The notes: generated by a model from the letters alone, not told the origin. A DNA stretch of 64,000 nt from Billgrantia desiderata (GCA_011742915.1 JAAQTN010000001.1:1-64000); one strand, 5' to 3'; shown: positions 39,277 through 47,579, counted from the first letter of the stretch. Program-made: numbers and translations.

Positions 39277-40605
39277 TTACTCAATTATCAGGTTGGTGCC
39301 CTCGACAAGGGCAGCTTCAAGCTCAGCCTGTGCCCAGCCATTGAATACGATGATCTGATCGACGCCTGCGCCGGTCGAGCTGATTTTGATTGCGGCGTGT
39401 CCATCGTGGGTGCCGAACTCGAAACTGGCAGTGCCGTCAGACAGCAAGTCGGCGATATGGATCACATCGCCTTCGTTCGGGTCGTAGCTTCCGTCGTTAT
39501 TATTTCCTTTATTGAAGTCCATGACACGATCAATTGCAGGACCATCGCTCGCGAGCTTGTCTGCCTGTGTTTGATCACCCGGCAGCCACTTGAAGGTATC
39601 GGCGCCGGCACCGCCCCAGAGGGTATCGTTGCCGGGGCCGCCCACCAGCAGGTCGTCGCCTTCTCCGCCAAAGAGGATATCGCCGCCGTTGCCGCCAAAC
39701 AGCTGGTCGTTGCCTGCCCCACCATACAAGGTGTCGTTGTGCTGGCCTCCGAACAGAATATAGTCGCCGCTGGAGCCATTGCTATTGAGAGTATCCGTGC
39801 CTCGGAAACCAAAGATGACATCGTCACCTACCACGGGATTTTCCAGCGTACCATCTCCAGAGGCCTCGGTTCCCTGGATTGTATCAGCGGTATTGCCGGA
39901 TACTCCGGCTTTAAAGGTGAGAACTTCATAGTAAGTCAGGCCGCCCTCATCCTTGGCTTCGATCGTTATCGTAAAGGTTCCGTCCCCCTCCTTGATAACT
40001 TCACCTTCCTTAAGTTTCAGCTGATTTCCGTTTACGATCTCGAAACGGCCATCACCAGCGACGATTTTGAAGGTGTGGGTATCACCCACATCGGGATCAA
40101 TTGCTGATAGTGTGCCAAGAACCACTCCTGAGGGGGTCTGGCCGCCAGTAGTGGCGTTTCCAGATCCATTCAGTCTCTGAGCAAATTCAAGGTCGATATC
40201 GAGGCGAATATCGGTTGGCGCTTGATTCTCGACCTCGCCGTCAGGGGCGGAGTAGCTCTCGAAGAACCAGCGCTCATGAGTGGCCTTTCCTTGAGTCCAA
40301 CTGAAGGAGCTCTTGTCGCCAGTGAACAGCTCCGTCAGATAGAGGATCTCTCCACTCTCGAATTGCAAGTAGGGGGCGTTGAACTCACTGTCCTTATCGC
40401 TATTCTGATTGAGCTTGATCTGATAGCCGCCCGACAGACCCTGCTCGTCGAGTTTGGCTTCCAGCCAGGCCTTGACAGCATTGTCATGGAGTACGACGGT
40501 GCTGAGCCATTCCGTATAGTGCTTGGAAAAGAAGCTCTGGCTCCAATTGTTGGGATCGGTCTCTAGCTCCTTGCAATCTAGGAAGTCCGTAAAGGATGTG
40601 CTCAT
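39277..40605 (-). CDS. small RTX protein, predicted type I secretion substrate
   Basis: This is a 442-residue acidic protein without a signal peptide. The N-terminal 125 residues (start MSTSFTDFLDCKELETD) are not recognised. Residues about 127-235 form a cadherin-like module (NQAPTDIRLD ... GVVLGTLSAIDPDVGD). About five RTX nonapeptides follow from residue 280 (GGAGNDQLFGGNGGDILFG), which bind calcium. The C-terminus (DRVMDFNKGN, GDVIHIADLLSDG, VDQIIVFNGW) is a type I secretion target domain. GC is visibly lower than in the neighbours. No ABC/MFP export genes are adjacent; tolC is 16 kb away. Adhesin or matrix role is inferred from the domains and the riboswitch upstream. Confidence 0.88.
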   Translation of the reverse strand: MSTSFTDFLDCKELETDPNNWSQSFFSKHYTEWLSTVVLHDNAVKAWLEAKLDEQGLSGGYQIKLNQNSDKDSEFNAPYLQFESGEILYLTELFTGDKSSFSWTQGKATHERWFFESYSAPDGEVENQAPTDIRLDIDLEFAQRLNGSGNATTGGQTPSGVVLGTLSAIDPDVGDTHTFKIVAGDGRFEIVNGNQLKLKEGEVIKEGDGTFTITIEAKDEGGLTYYEVLTFKAGVSGNTADTIQGTEASGDGTLENPVVGDDVIFGFRGTDTLNSNGSSGDYILFGGQHNDTLYGGAGNDQLFGGNGGDILFGGEGDDLLVGGPGNDTLWGGAGADTFKWLPGDQTQADKLASDGPAIDRVMDFNKGNNNDGSYDPNEGDVIHIADLLSDGTASFEFGTHDGHAAIKISSTGAGVDQIIVFNGWAQAELEAALVEGTNLIIE

Positions 40606-40685
40606 CGCTCTACCCTCATCTACCTACCGTTACCTGGAGGAGCGGGCGACACCGTGTCGGTCTGCGGTGCGCGGCCACCCTCCGC

Positions 40686-40719
40686 CGCCTTGTCGATTGT
40701 TCTTCTACTTCTCAAGGCG
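40686..40719 (-). promoter_or_regulatory. possible expression-platform hairpin after the aptamer
   Basis: CGCCTTG (40719-40713) can pair with CAAGGCG (40692-40686) around a 20-base purine-rich loop. The 5' arm overlaps the aptamer's closing stem, so the two could be mutually exclusive. There is no T-run, so it is not a simple terminator. An effect on translation or a downstream structure is inferred. Confidence 0.35.
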
Positions 40720-40808
40720 CCCGGTTCAGGCGGCCCGGCTGTCTCAGGAGATGAGACCCGTGGCTTTCCGTCCCTGCATCGCTACAGGTTTGGCGGTACT
40801 GATGGCGC
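40717..40808 (-). promoter_or_regulatory. candidate class I cyclic-di-GMP (GEMM-I) riboswitch in the RTX leader
   Basis: Read on the minus strand, AAACC is followed by a hairpin CCTGTA-GCGA-TGCAGG with a GNRA tetraloop. Then come GGGACGGAAAGCCACGGG, a TCTC/GAGA hairpin, and CAGCCGGG. This order and wording match the GEMM-I consensus (GNRA hairpin, GACGCAAAGCC, variable hairpin, AGCCGGG). A closing stem can be drawn from GCGCC-A-TCAG (40808-40799) with CTGA and GGCGC (40729-40717). One core base differs (GACGgAAAGCC), and the first P1 pairs are non-standard. It ends about 110 nt before the RTX ATG. Confidence 0.7.
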
Positions 40809-41163
40809 TAAGCACAGCGTCTGGAAGGAGTAGTCCCTGCGGACGACAGGCTTAAACTGAATTCTTGTCTAAAAGTAATCTTATGCAATTAATTTTTGCT
40901 ATTTTGTTTTGATATGTGAAAGTCTATAGTTATGAGGCGGCTGGACATTTGAACAGGTGTATGTCAACCGGGCAGGCCTGAGTCTTGATGACAAGGGCCA
41001 GAGGAGTCGCACTAAACCCCATCTGTGCTCAGCGCCTGAATTGCCCGAGGTCAAGTGGAAGGCCGCGCATGGAACCTGACCGAGGCCGGTATTTCGGTTC
41101 AGCCGTCGGGCTCGCCTTCCGTTATGCTGAAAGCAACGAGGAAACCTGGCGGACCATGAGCTT
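40809..41163. other. AT-rich intergenic region between the RTX leader and the beta-CASP nuclease gene
   Basis: About 90 bp (40855-40945) are strikingly AT-rich for this genome and must contain the RTX promoter, given the riboswitch position; I cannot assign -35/-10 boxes with confidence. The rest (40946-41163) is ordinary GC-rich DNA. A 63-codon open frame at 40985-41176 looks random. No other gene or RNA is recognised. Confidence 0.5.
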
Positions 41164-42573
41164 ATGTCGACGTTGACGTTTCAAGGGGCAGTCGGTGAAG
41201 TCACCGGCTCCCGTTATCTCATCGAGGTGGAGGGGGCGGATCGGTCCTATCGGGTACTGCTGGAGTGCGGCTTGCACCAGGGGGGGAAGGGAGCCGATGA
41301 AGCCAACGCCAGACCTTTCGGCACCTTGGCCAAGCAGCTCGATGCGGTGGTCATCTCCCATGGCCACCTGGATCATGCAGGACTATTGCCCAAACTGGTG
41401 CGGGAGGGCTACAGCGGCCCGATTCACTGCACTCGCGGTACGCGGGATCTGCTCGAGATCATGCTTGAAGACGCGGCCTTCATTCAGGCCAAGGACGTCG
41501 AATGGGAGAACAAGTGGCGCAAGCGCCACGACAAGCCCTTGATCGAGCCCCTGTACGAGCTGGCGGACGTGGAGCGCACGCTGAGGCTGTGCAAGTCCCA
41601 TGGCTACGGCCAGCCCGTCAATCTTCCCGGGGGAGTGACACTGGTATTCCGCGATGCCGGCCATATCCTCGGTTCGGGAATCGTCGAGCTGGCGGTGCCA
41701 TCCGGCGGGCAGACGAAGCGAATCGTCTTTTCCGGCGACCTGGGCAACCCGAGCTCGGTACTGATGAAGGAGCCGGAAAAGCTCTTTGAAGCCGACGTGG
41801 TGCTGATGGAGAGCACCTACGGCGACCGTGACCATCGGCCCCTGGACGAGACCCTCGAGGAGTTTGCCCAGGTACTGGCGGAAGCCCACGCCAGCGGCGG
41901 CAACGTGCTGATTCCCGCCTTCGCCGTGGGGCGCACCCAGGAGATTCTCTACCACCTGAGCGTGCTCTATCACGAGGGGCGACTGTCTCAGCAAATGGTC
42001 TTTCTCGACAGCCCCATGGCGATCAAGGTCACCGAGCTCTATCACCGTGCTCGCAAGAGCCTGGACGCCGAAGACCTGAAAGTGCTCAACATTGCCGCCA
42101 GCGGCGATACCGGCCGCTACCTGCCGATACTGCGCATGACGCGCACGGTGGAAGAGTCCATGGCGATCAATCGCATCCACGGCGGGGCGATCATCATTGC
42201 CGGGGCGGGCATGTGCACCGGTGGACGTATCGTCCACCACTTCCGCTACAACCTCGAGAAACCCAACACCCGCCTGGTGATCGTCGGTTTCCAGGCGGCC
42301 GGCACGCTGGGCCGTCAGCTCGTCGACGGCGCCGAGAAGGTGCGGGTGCTGGGGCAGGAGCTGGCGGTGAAAGCGAAGGTGCACACCATTGGTGGCTTCT
42401 CCGCCCATGCCGGGCAGAGCCAGCTGATCGGTTGGGCCGGTGCCTTCCGCGACAAGCCGCGCTTCTACCTGGTTCACGGCGAGCCGGAAACCCAGCAGGT
42501 GCTCAAGGGGGCGCTGGCCGAGAGCGGAATCGAAGCGGAAATCCCGGTCTACGGCGATCGTATCCAGCTCTAG
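41164..42573 (+). CDS. metallo-beta-lactamase/beta-CASP RNA-processing nuclease-like protein
   Basis: This is a 469-residue cytosolic protein of the COG1236 (Ysh1/CPSF-73-like) group. The metal motif HGHLDHAG is near residue 65, followed by DAGHILGSG, a metal-binding Asp in VFSGDLGN, and the beta-CASP motifs (ESTYGDRDH; GAGMCTGGRIVHHFRYNL; GGFSAHAGQ). Bacterial members are RNases or RNA-modifying hydrolases of poorly defined target. The stop codon TAG is made of TA plus the first G of a MITE-like element. No recognisable operon partner. Confidence 0.9.
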   Translation: MSTLTFQGAVGEVTGSRYLIEVEGADRSYRVLLECGLHQGGKGADEANARPFGTLAKQLDAVVISHGHLDHAGLLPKLVREGYSGPIHCTRGTRDLLEIMLEDAAFIQAKDVEWENKWRKRHDKPLIEPLYELADVERTLRLCKSHGYGQPVNLPGGVTLVFRDAGHILGSGIVELAVPSGGQTKRIVFSGDLGNPSSVLMKEPEKLFEADVVLMESTYGDRDHRPLDETLEEFAQVLAEAHASGGNVLIPAFAVGRTQEILYHLSVLYHEGRLSQQMVFLDSPMAIKVTELYHRARKSLDAEDLKVLNIAASGDTGRYLPILRMTRTVEESMAINRIHGGAIIIAGAGMCTGGRIVHHFRYNLEKPNTRLVIVGFQAAGTLGRQLVDGAEKVRVLGQELAVKAKVHTIGGFSAHAGQSQLIGWAGAFRDKPRFYLVHGEPETQQVLKGALAESGIEAEIPVYGDRIQL

Positions 42574-42731
42574 GGAAGCGCTGAACAAATCGACGAGCGA
42601 GATGGAGCACAAGGCGCACGGAGCACAGGACCCGGAGCATATAGGGTATATGTGAGGATTCCGACGGTCCGACGCTTCGGCACCGCGCAACGTAGCGATT
42701 CGCTCGCGCAGGCATTTGTGCAGCGTTTCCC
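42573..42731. mobile_element. MITE-like non-autonomous element with terminal inverted repeats
   Basis: The 159-bp element has imperfect terminal inverted repeats: left GGGAAGCGCTGAACAAAT, right (reverse complement) GGGAAACGCTGCACAAAT, 16 of 18 identical. Similarity continues inward (GACGAGCGAGAT against GCGCGAGCGAAT), so it can fold as a long hairpin. TA flanks both sides (42571-42572 and 42732-42733), as expected for a TA target duplication of IS630- or IS427-type elements. It has no gene. A degenerate copy lies at 37704-37772. Confidence 0.75.
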
Positions 42732-42771
42732 TAAGCCTGCCTCTCGACTGCACTCACTGCACTGCTCTGCG

Positions 42772-42794
42772 GGCCGCTTCTTGCGGCCTTTTTT
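42772..42794 (+). terminator. rho-independent terminator downstream of the beta-CASP nuclease gene
   Basis: GGCCGC and GCGGCC pair around TTCTT and are followed by six T. It probably belonged to the nuclease gene before the MITE-like element separated the stop codon from it. Confidence 0.85.
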
Positions 42795-42979
42795 ACGCCC
42801 AGCGGTACATGCTCCTGCTGTGACGGGCTGCGACAACTTGATGCAGGTCAATGTTCGACAGGGTTTCTTCTCTGCACCGGGATTCTGAGCTATTCTTAGT
42901 GTTGAGTTTTGTTATTAGCATAGATCATTATGTTATTTGTCCATCTCGAGCTTCTGATCTCCAACCTCAAGGTGAAACC

Positions 42980-43174
42980 ATGAAGAGCAACGTAGGCGGT
43001 ATCGACAAAATTCTGCGGATCGTGGTCGGAGCGGTATTGATCGGCCTGACCATCACCGGCGTGATTGGCGTCTGGGGCTGGATCGGTGTGCTGCCGCTGG
43101 CTACTGGGTTGATCAATTTCTGTCCGGCTTATCAGCTGCTTGGCATCAATACCTGCAAGCTACCCAAGAAATAA
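42980..43174 (+). CDS. DUF2892 membrane protein (YgaP-TM-like)
   Basis: This is a 64-residue protein with two hydrophobic helices, KILRIVVGAVLIGLTITG and a second around GWIGVLPLATGLINF. It matches DUF2892, the membrane half of rhodanese YgaP (NVGGIDKILRIVVG ... CPAYQLLGINTC). The family motif CPAY..LGI.TC, with two Cys, is present. It starts the sulfur operon, 43 bp before the persulfide hydrolase gene. AAGGTG precedes the ATG. Confidence 0.88.
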   Translation: MKSNVGGIDKILRIVVGAVLIGLTITGVIGVWGWIGVLPLATGLINFCPAYQLLGINTCKLPKK

Positions 43175-43217
43175 GCCTATTAGACGCTTGCAGCCACACC
43201 GACGGAGGTCCATGACC

Positions 43218-44084
43218 ATGTCCCAGCCGATCGTGACCCACTTCTTCGACGAGCCCACCAACACCTTCAGCTACGTGGTACGGGATCCGGGCAGCAGGGC
43301 CTGTGCCATCATCGATTCCGTGCTCGACTTCGACTACGCCGCGGGACGCACCGATACCCGCTTGGCGGACGATATCATTGCGTTCATCCGACGCGAAGGG
43401 CTCTCCGTCGAGTGGATCCTCGAGACCCACGTTCACGCCGACCACCTATCCGCGGCCCCCTATCTCCATGAAAAACTGGGTGGCAAGACCGGCATCGGCG
43501 CGAGGATCACCGTGGTGCAGGAGGTCTTCGGCAAGGCCTTCAATGCGGGCACCGAGTTCGCCCGCGACGGCAGTCAGTTCGACCGCCTCTTCGAGGAAGG
43601 CGATACCTTCGCCATCGGCACTATGGAAGGACGGGTGCTACATACGCCGGGGCATACGCCGGCCTGCCTGACCTATGTGATCGGCGATGCGGCCTTCGTC
43701 GGCGATACCCTGTTCATGCCCGACTATGGCACCGCGCGGTGCGACTTCCCTGGCGGCGATGCGCGTACGCTCTATCGCTCCATCCAGAAAGTGCTGGCGC
43801 TGCCGGGCGAAACCCGACTCTTCCTTTGCCATGATTACAAGGCACCGGAGCGCGAGGAGTATCAGCACGAGACCAGCGTGGCCGAACAGCGCGCGCACAA
43901 CGTGCACGTTCACGACGGCATCAGCGAGGAGGAGTTCGTCCGCATGCGTACCGAGCGCGACGCCACCCTCGACATGCCTCGGCTGATCCTGCCTTCGGTG
44001 CAGGTCAACATGCGTGCCGGCCACATGCCACCGCCGGAAGACAACGGTCAGGTCTATCTCAAGGTGCCGATCAACCGGTTCTAA
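43218..44084 (+). CDS. blh: Blh-type MBL-fold persulfide hydrolase/dioxygenase
   Basis: This is a 288-residue metallo-beta-lactamase-fold protein. Metal motif THVHADHLSAAPYL is near residue 70, HTPGHTPACL near residue 145, GDTLFMPDYGTARCDFPGG near residue 162, and FLCHDYK later. The DYGTARCDFPGG segment is typical of ETHE1/Blh proteins that oxidise glutathione persulfide in sulfide detoxification. GGAGGT precedes two near ATG codons; the second (43218) has better spacing. The neighbours are sulfur transporters, supporting the role; no SQR or BigR regulator is in the window. Confidence 0.87.
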   Translation: MSQPIVTHFFDEPTNTFSYVVRDPGSRACAIIDSVLDFDYAAGRTDTRLADDIIAFIRREGLSVEWILETHVHADHLSAAPYLHEKLGGKTGIGARITVVQEVFGKAFNAGTEFARDGSQFDRLFEEGDTFAIGTMEGRVLHTPGHTPACLTYVIGDAAFVGDTLFMPDYGTARCDFPGGDARTLYRSIQKVLALPGETRLFLCHDYKAPEREEYQHETSVAEQRAHNVHVHDGISEEEFVRMRTERDATLDMPRLILPSVQVNMRAGHMPPPEDNGQVYLKVPINRF

Positions 44085-44094
44085 GGCGCGCCGC

Positions 44095-45843
44095 GTGAGC
44101 CCCAAACGCTATTTCCCCATTCTCCAGTGGCTGCCCGGCTACAGCCGGGTCACCCTGGGCAGCGACCTGCTGGCGGCTGTGATCGTCACCGTCATGCTGA
44201 TTCCGCAATCGCTGGCCTACGCTCTGCTGGCCGGGCTGCCGCCCGAGGTGGGGCTCTATGCCAGCATCGCACCGCTGGTGATCTACGCCATCTTCGGCAC
44301 CAGCCGCACCTTGGCGGTGGGTCCCGTCGCGGTAGTGTCGCTGATGACGGCGGCCGCGGTGGGGCAGGTGGCTCCCCAGGGCACGCCGGAATATCTCGGC
44401 GCGGCGCTGGTGCTGGCGCTGATGTCGGGACTCATGCTGACCCTGATGGGTGTGGCGCGGCTGGGTTTTCTGGCCAACTTCCTGAGCCATCCGGTGATCT
44501 CGGGGTTCATCACTGCCTCGGGACTGATCATTGCCGCCAGTCAGCTCAGGCACGTGCTGGGCATAGACGCCACCGGACACAACCTGTTCGAGTTGCTGGG
44601 CAGTCTGGCCCTTGGTCTGGGTGGGGTGCATCTGGCGACCATGGGCATCGGGCTCGGCGTGCTGGCGTTCCTGTATGCCACCAGGCGTTGGCTCAAGCCG
44701 GCCCTGGAGCGCGCAGGCGTGCCGCCGCGACCGGCGGAGATGCTGACCAAGGCCGCGCCGATCCTCGCCGTGGCCGTGACCACCCTGGCGACCTGGTGGC
44801 TGGGGTTGGATGCCAAGGGCGTGGCCGTGGTGGGCACGGTACCTGCGGGGCTACCGCCGCTGACCCTGCCAGGCTTCGATAGCGGCCTGTGGAGCCAGCT
44901 GTTCGTGGCGGCGCTGCTGATCAGCATCATCGGCTTCGTGGAGTCGGTCTCGGTCGGCCAGACCCTGGCCGCCAAGCGACGACAGCGTATCGATCCCGAT
45001 CAGGAACTGGTGGGTCTGGGCACCTCGAATATCGCCGCTTCCTTTACCGGCGGCATGCCGGTCACCGGTGGCTTCGCCCGCTCGGTGGTGAATTTCGATG
45101 CCGGCGCCCAGACGCCGGCGGCAGGTGCCTTCACGGCAGTCGGCATTGCCGGGGCGGCGCTGCTGTTGACCCCGCTGATCGCCTATCTGCCCGTGGCGAC
45201 CCTGGCGGCCACCATCATCGTGGCGGTGCTGTCGCTGGTGGATATCTCCGCCATTCGCAGGACCTGGGAGTACTCCCGCTGCGACGCCATGGCCATGTTC
45301 GTCACCATCGGCGTGACGCTCGCCGTCGGGGTGGAGACGGGCATCCTGGCCGGCGTGGGGTTGTCATTGGCCCTGCACCTTTACAACACCAGCCGCCCGC
45401 ACAGTGCCGTGGTGGGCCGCGTTCCGGGTACCGAGCACTTCCGCAACGTGGAGCGGCATCAGGTCGAGACCGATCCGGCGCTGGCCATCCTGCGCGTCGA
45501 CGAGAGCCTTTATTTTGCCAATTCGCGCTACCTCGAAGATACCGTCATGGCACTGGCGGCGCGCCAGCCCGGGCTGCGGCATATCGTGCTGGCCTGTCAG
45601 GCAGTGAACGTCATCGACGCCTCGGCGCTGGAAAGTCTCGAGGTGATCAATGCCCGCCTGCGCGATGCCCAGGTCAAGCTGCACCTGGCGGAGGTAAAGG
45701 GGCCGGTGATGGATCGGCTGCAGCACACCCGCTTCTGCCGCGAGCTGACCGGAAAGGTATTTCTGAGCACTTTTGACGCCTGGCGCTCGCTGCGTGGCGA
45801 CGCTCCGCAACGGGGCATACCTGTGGTGCTACCGGCCCGGTGA
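44095..45843 (+). CDS. SulP-family anion transporter with STAS domain
   Basis: This is a 582-residue inner-membrane permease. The N-terminal motif GSDLLAAVIVTVMLIPQSLAY and the following GLYASIAPLVIYAIFGTSRTL are the SulP signature; about 11-12 helices follow, with NIAASFTGGMPVTGGFARS near residue 315. A C-terminal STAS domain (about 455-560, LAILRVDESLYFANSRYLED ... NVIDASALESLEVI in part) is cytosolic. It starts with GTG 10 bp after the blh stop. Sulfate, sulfite or another anion could be the substrate; sulfur is suggested by context. Confidence 0.92.
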   Translation: MSPKRYFPILQWLPGYSRVTLGSDLLAAVIVTVMLIPQSLAYALLAGLPPEVGLYASIAPLVIYAIFGTSRTLAVGPVAVVSLMTAAAVGQVAPQGTPEYLGAALVLALMSGLMLTLMGVARLGFLANFLSHPVISGFITASGLIIAASQLRHVLGIDATGHNLFELLGSLALGLGGVHLATMGIGLGVLAFLYATRRWLKPALERAGVPPRPAEMLTKAAPILAVAVTTLATWWLGLDAKGVAVVGTVPAGLPPLTLPGFDSGLWSQLFVAALLISIIGFVESVSVGQTLAAKRRQRIDPDQELVGLGTSNIAASFTGGMPVTGGFARSVVNFDAGAQTPAAGAFTAVGIAGAALLLTPLIAYLPVATLAATIIVAVLSLVDISAIRRTWEYSRCDAMAMFVTIGVTLAVGVETGILAGVGLSLALHLYNTSRPHSAVVGRVPGTEHFRNVERHQVETDPALAILRVDESLYFANSRYLEDTVMALAARQPGLRHIVLACQAVNVIDASALESLEVINARLRDAQVKLHLAEVKGPVMDRLQHTRFCRELTGKVFLSTFDAWRSLRGDAPQRGIPVVLPAR

Positions 45844-45895
45844 GTGCCGGGCCTTCGGGCTGTTGATGAACGACTGACAAACGAAGGAGGTGAAC

Positions 45896-46357
45896 GTGGA
45901 CTGGACGGCAAGCCTGCAAGGGCTGGCAGGTGGAATATTGATCGGCCTCTCGGCCGTATGGCTGATGGCAACGCTGGGCCGCATCGCCGGCATCAGCGGC
46001 ATCGTCGGTAGCCTGGTGACGGCCCTGCCGAAGGGAGACAGCGCCTGGCGCGTGGCCTTCGTGCTGGGCCTGATCAGCGGCCCACTGCTGCTCATGCTGC
46101 TGGGCGGTGGGCTGGGCAACGTGGCCGGCGCTCCCGGAGAGGTGGTCGGACCACCCGCCGGCGGGGTGGGACTGATGCTGGTGGCGGGGCTGCTGGTGGG
46201 CGTGGGCACCGGTCTCGGCAGCGGCTGCACCAGCGGTCACGGCGTATGCGGGCTGGCCCGGCTGTCGCCGCGCTCGATGGTCGCTACCCTGACCTTCCTG
46301 CTCTGCGCCATCGTCACCGTCTATGTGGTGCGTCACGTGATCGGAGGGGCGGCATGA
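45896..46357 (+). CDS. YeeE/YedE-family half-protein 1
   Basis: This is a 153-residue membrane protein with about four helices. GTGLGSGCTSGHGVCGLARLS near residue 102 is the YeeE/YedE (thiosulfate/sulfur transport) motif with the conserved Cys residues, here shown only in part. Of two GTG starts, the one at 45896 has AAGGAGG at 5-bp spacing. It overlaps the next gene (ATGA); such pairs (PmpA/PmpB type) make up one two-subunit channel. Confidence 0.88.
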   Translation: MDWTASLQGLAGGILIGLSAVWLMATLGRIAGISGIVGSLVTALPKGDSAWRVAFVLGLISGPLLLMLLGGGLGNVAGAPGEVVGPPAGGVGLMLVAGLLVGVGTGLGSGCTSGHGVCGLARLSPRSMVATLTFLLCAIVTVYVVRHVIGGAA

Positions 46358-46767
46358 AGACCTTCATGGGCTATATCGCCGGGCTGCTGTTCGGCCTGGG
46401 GCTGGCGCTTGCCGGCATGACCGACCCCGCCCGCGTGCTCGGGTTTCTGGATATCTTCGGTGCCTGGGACCCGACGCTGATGTTCGTGCTGGGCGGCGCC
46501 GTGGTGACGACCTTCATCGGCTACCGGCTGGTATTCCGGCGGGAGCGGCCGATGCTCGGCGAGACCTTCCAGTTGCCCACCCGCCGGGATCTGGATGCGC
46601 GATTGATCGGCGGCGCCGCCCTGTTCGGCATCGGCTGGGGGCTCTCCGGTTACTGTCCCGGACCGGCAATCGCCTCCATTGCCGGGCTAACGGCACCGCT
46701 GTTCGCCATGCTCGTGGCCATGGTGGCGGGCTGGTTCCTGGCCAGGGCGATGCCCGCCCGGGGTTGA
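46354..46767 (+). CDS. YeeE/YedE-family half-protein 2
   Basis: This is a 137-residue membrane protein with about four helices, the second half of the YeeE/YedE pair. The diagnostic motif GIGWGLSGYCPGPAIAS is near residue 91, with the conserved Cys. GLALAGMTDPARVLGFLDIFG near the N-terminus is also typical (partly quoted). The ATG overlaps the stop of half-protein 1. It closes the sulfur operon and is convergent with dsbG. Confidence 0.89.
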   Translation: MKTFMGYIAGLLFGLGLALAGMTDPARVLGFLDIFGAWDPTLMFVLGGAVVTTFIGYRLVFRRERPMLGETFQLPTRRDLDARLIGGAALFGIGWGLSGYCPGPAIASIAGLTAPLFAMLVAMVAGWFLARAMPARG

Positions 46768-46823
46768 CCGACGGTGCGGCCCCACGCCTGGTCGGCGAGG
46801 GACCGCACGCTCGTCGAAGCGAC

Positions 46824-47579
46824 TCAGGGGGCCTCGCCGCCCATCATCTCGTGCAGCCTCGTCGCGTCCGGCATGCCGTCCACCCGCTGCAGCCGGCCGT
46901 CATGACGATAGACCGTGGTCGGGGTGGCGTAGAGGCCGAGCTCGTCGAAGAGCTGGTTGTTGCGGTATACCTGATCCTCGATGTGGCGGGGCTGGGCCGA
47001 GGGGGCCACGCTGTCGCCACCGCTGTGATCGTGCAGGGCGGCTTCGGGATCCTCGGCACCCAGCAGAGCGGAGGCCTTGGCTGGGCTGTCCGGCTGCAGG
47101 ATGCCTACCATGATGTGGCGCAGTTGCACCTCGCCGGCTTCGATCCAGGGGCGTGCCTGCTCCCAGAACTGGCGGCAATAGGGGCAGTTGGGGTCGGTGA
47201 AGGTGTACAGCACGCGGGGAGCGTCGGCCTGGCCGTCCTGAATCCAGTGGCTCTGTTCCAGCTGCTGCCAGACCTGCTCCTCCTGAGGGGCTCTCACCAG
47301 CTCGTCCAGCGGCACCTCGGAGAGGTCGTTGCCCTCGGCATCGATCATGGTGCCGACGATGGCATGTTGGCCGTCGGCCGTGACGTAGACGGTCATCTCG
47401 CGACCCTGATGGCTAGCGGCGTAACCGACCAGCCCGCCGGGCGCCTCGAATTCGCCGTGAATCTCGAGTCCTTCCTCGACCAGGGCTTGAACCGGGCCCG
47501 GCCATTCGTCGGCCTGCGCCGCCGAAACTGCAGCGAGAGGGGCCAGGGCGGCCACGAGCAGCGTGAAGCGAAGAACCAT
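46824..47579 (-). CDS. dsbG: thiol:disulfide interchange protein DsbG-like
   Basis: This is a 251-residue periplasmic protein of the DsbC/DsbG family. Signal peptide about 1-24 (ending SAAQA-DEW), an N-terminal dimerisation domain (EEGLEIHGEFEAPGGLVGY), and a thioredoxin domain with active site DPNCPYCRQFW near residue 132. CPYC is the DsbG form (DsbC has CGYC). The cis-Pro loop is LYATPTTVY. DsbG protects single cysteines from over-oxidation. AAGGAA precedes the ATG. It is divergent from a copper chaperone gene. Confidence 0.92.
   Translation of the reverse strand: MVLRFTLLVAALAPLAAVSAAQADEWPGPVQALVEEGLEIHGEFEAPGGLVGYAASHQGREMTVYVTADGQHAIVGTMIDAEGNDLSEVPLDELVRAPQEEQVWQQLEQSHWIQDGQADAPRVLYTFTDPNCPYCRQFWEQARPWIEAGEVQLRHIMVGILQPDSPAKASALLGAEDPEAALHDHSGGDSVAPSAQPRHIEDQVYRNNQLFDELGLYATPTTVYRHDGRLQRVDGMPDATRLHEMMGGEAP

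Noticed and set aside
40985..41176. 63-codon open frame upstream of the beta-CASP nuclease gene
   Set aside because: No ribosome site, no domain-like pattern, and Arg/Cys-rich random composition; it also overlaps the real start.
42570..42888. Short open frames on both strands within the MITE-like element
   Set aside because: They follow the inverted repeat structure and differ between the two copies, so they are by-products of the repeat, not genes.
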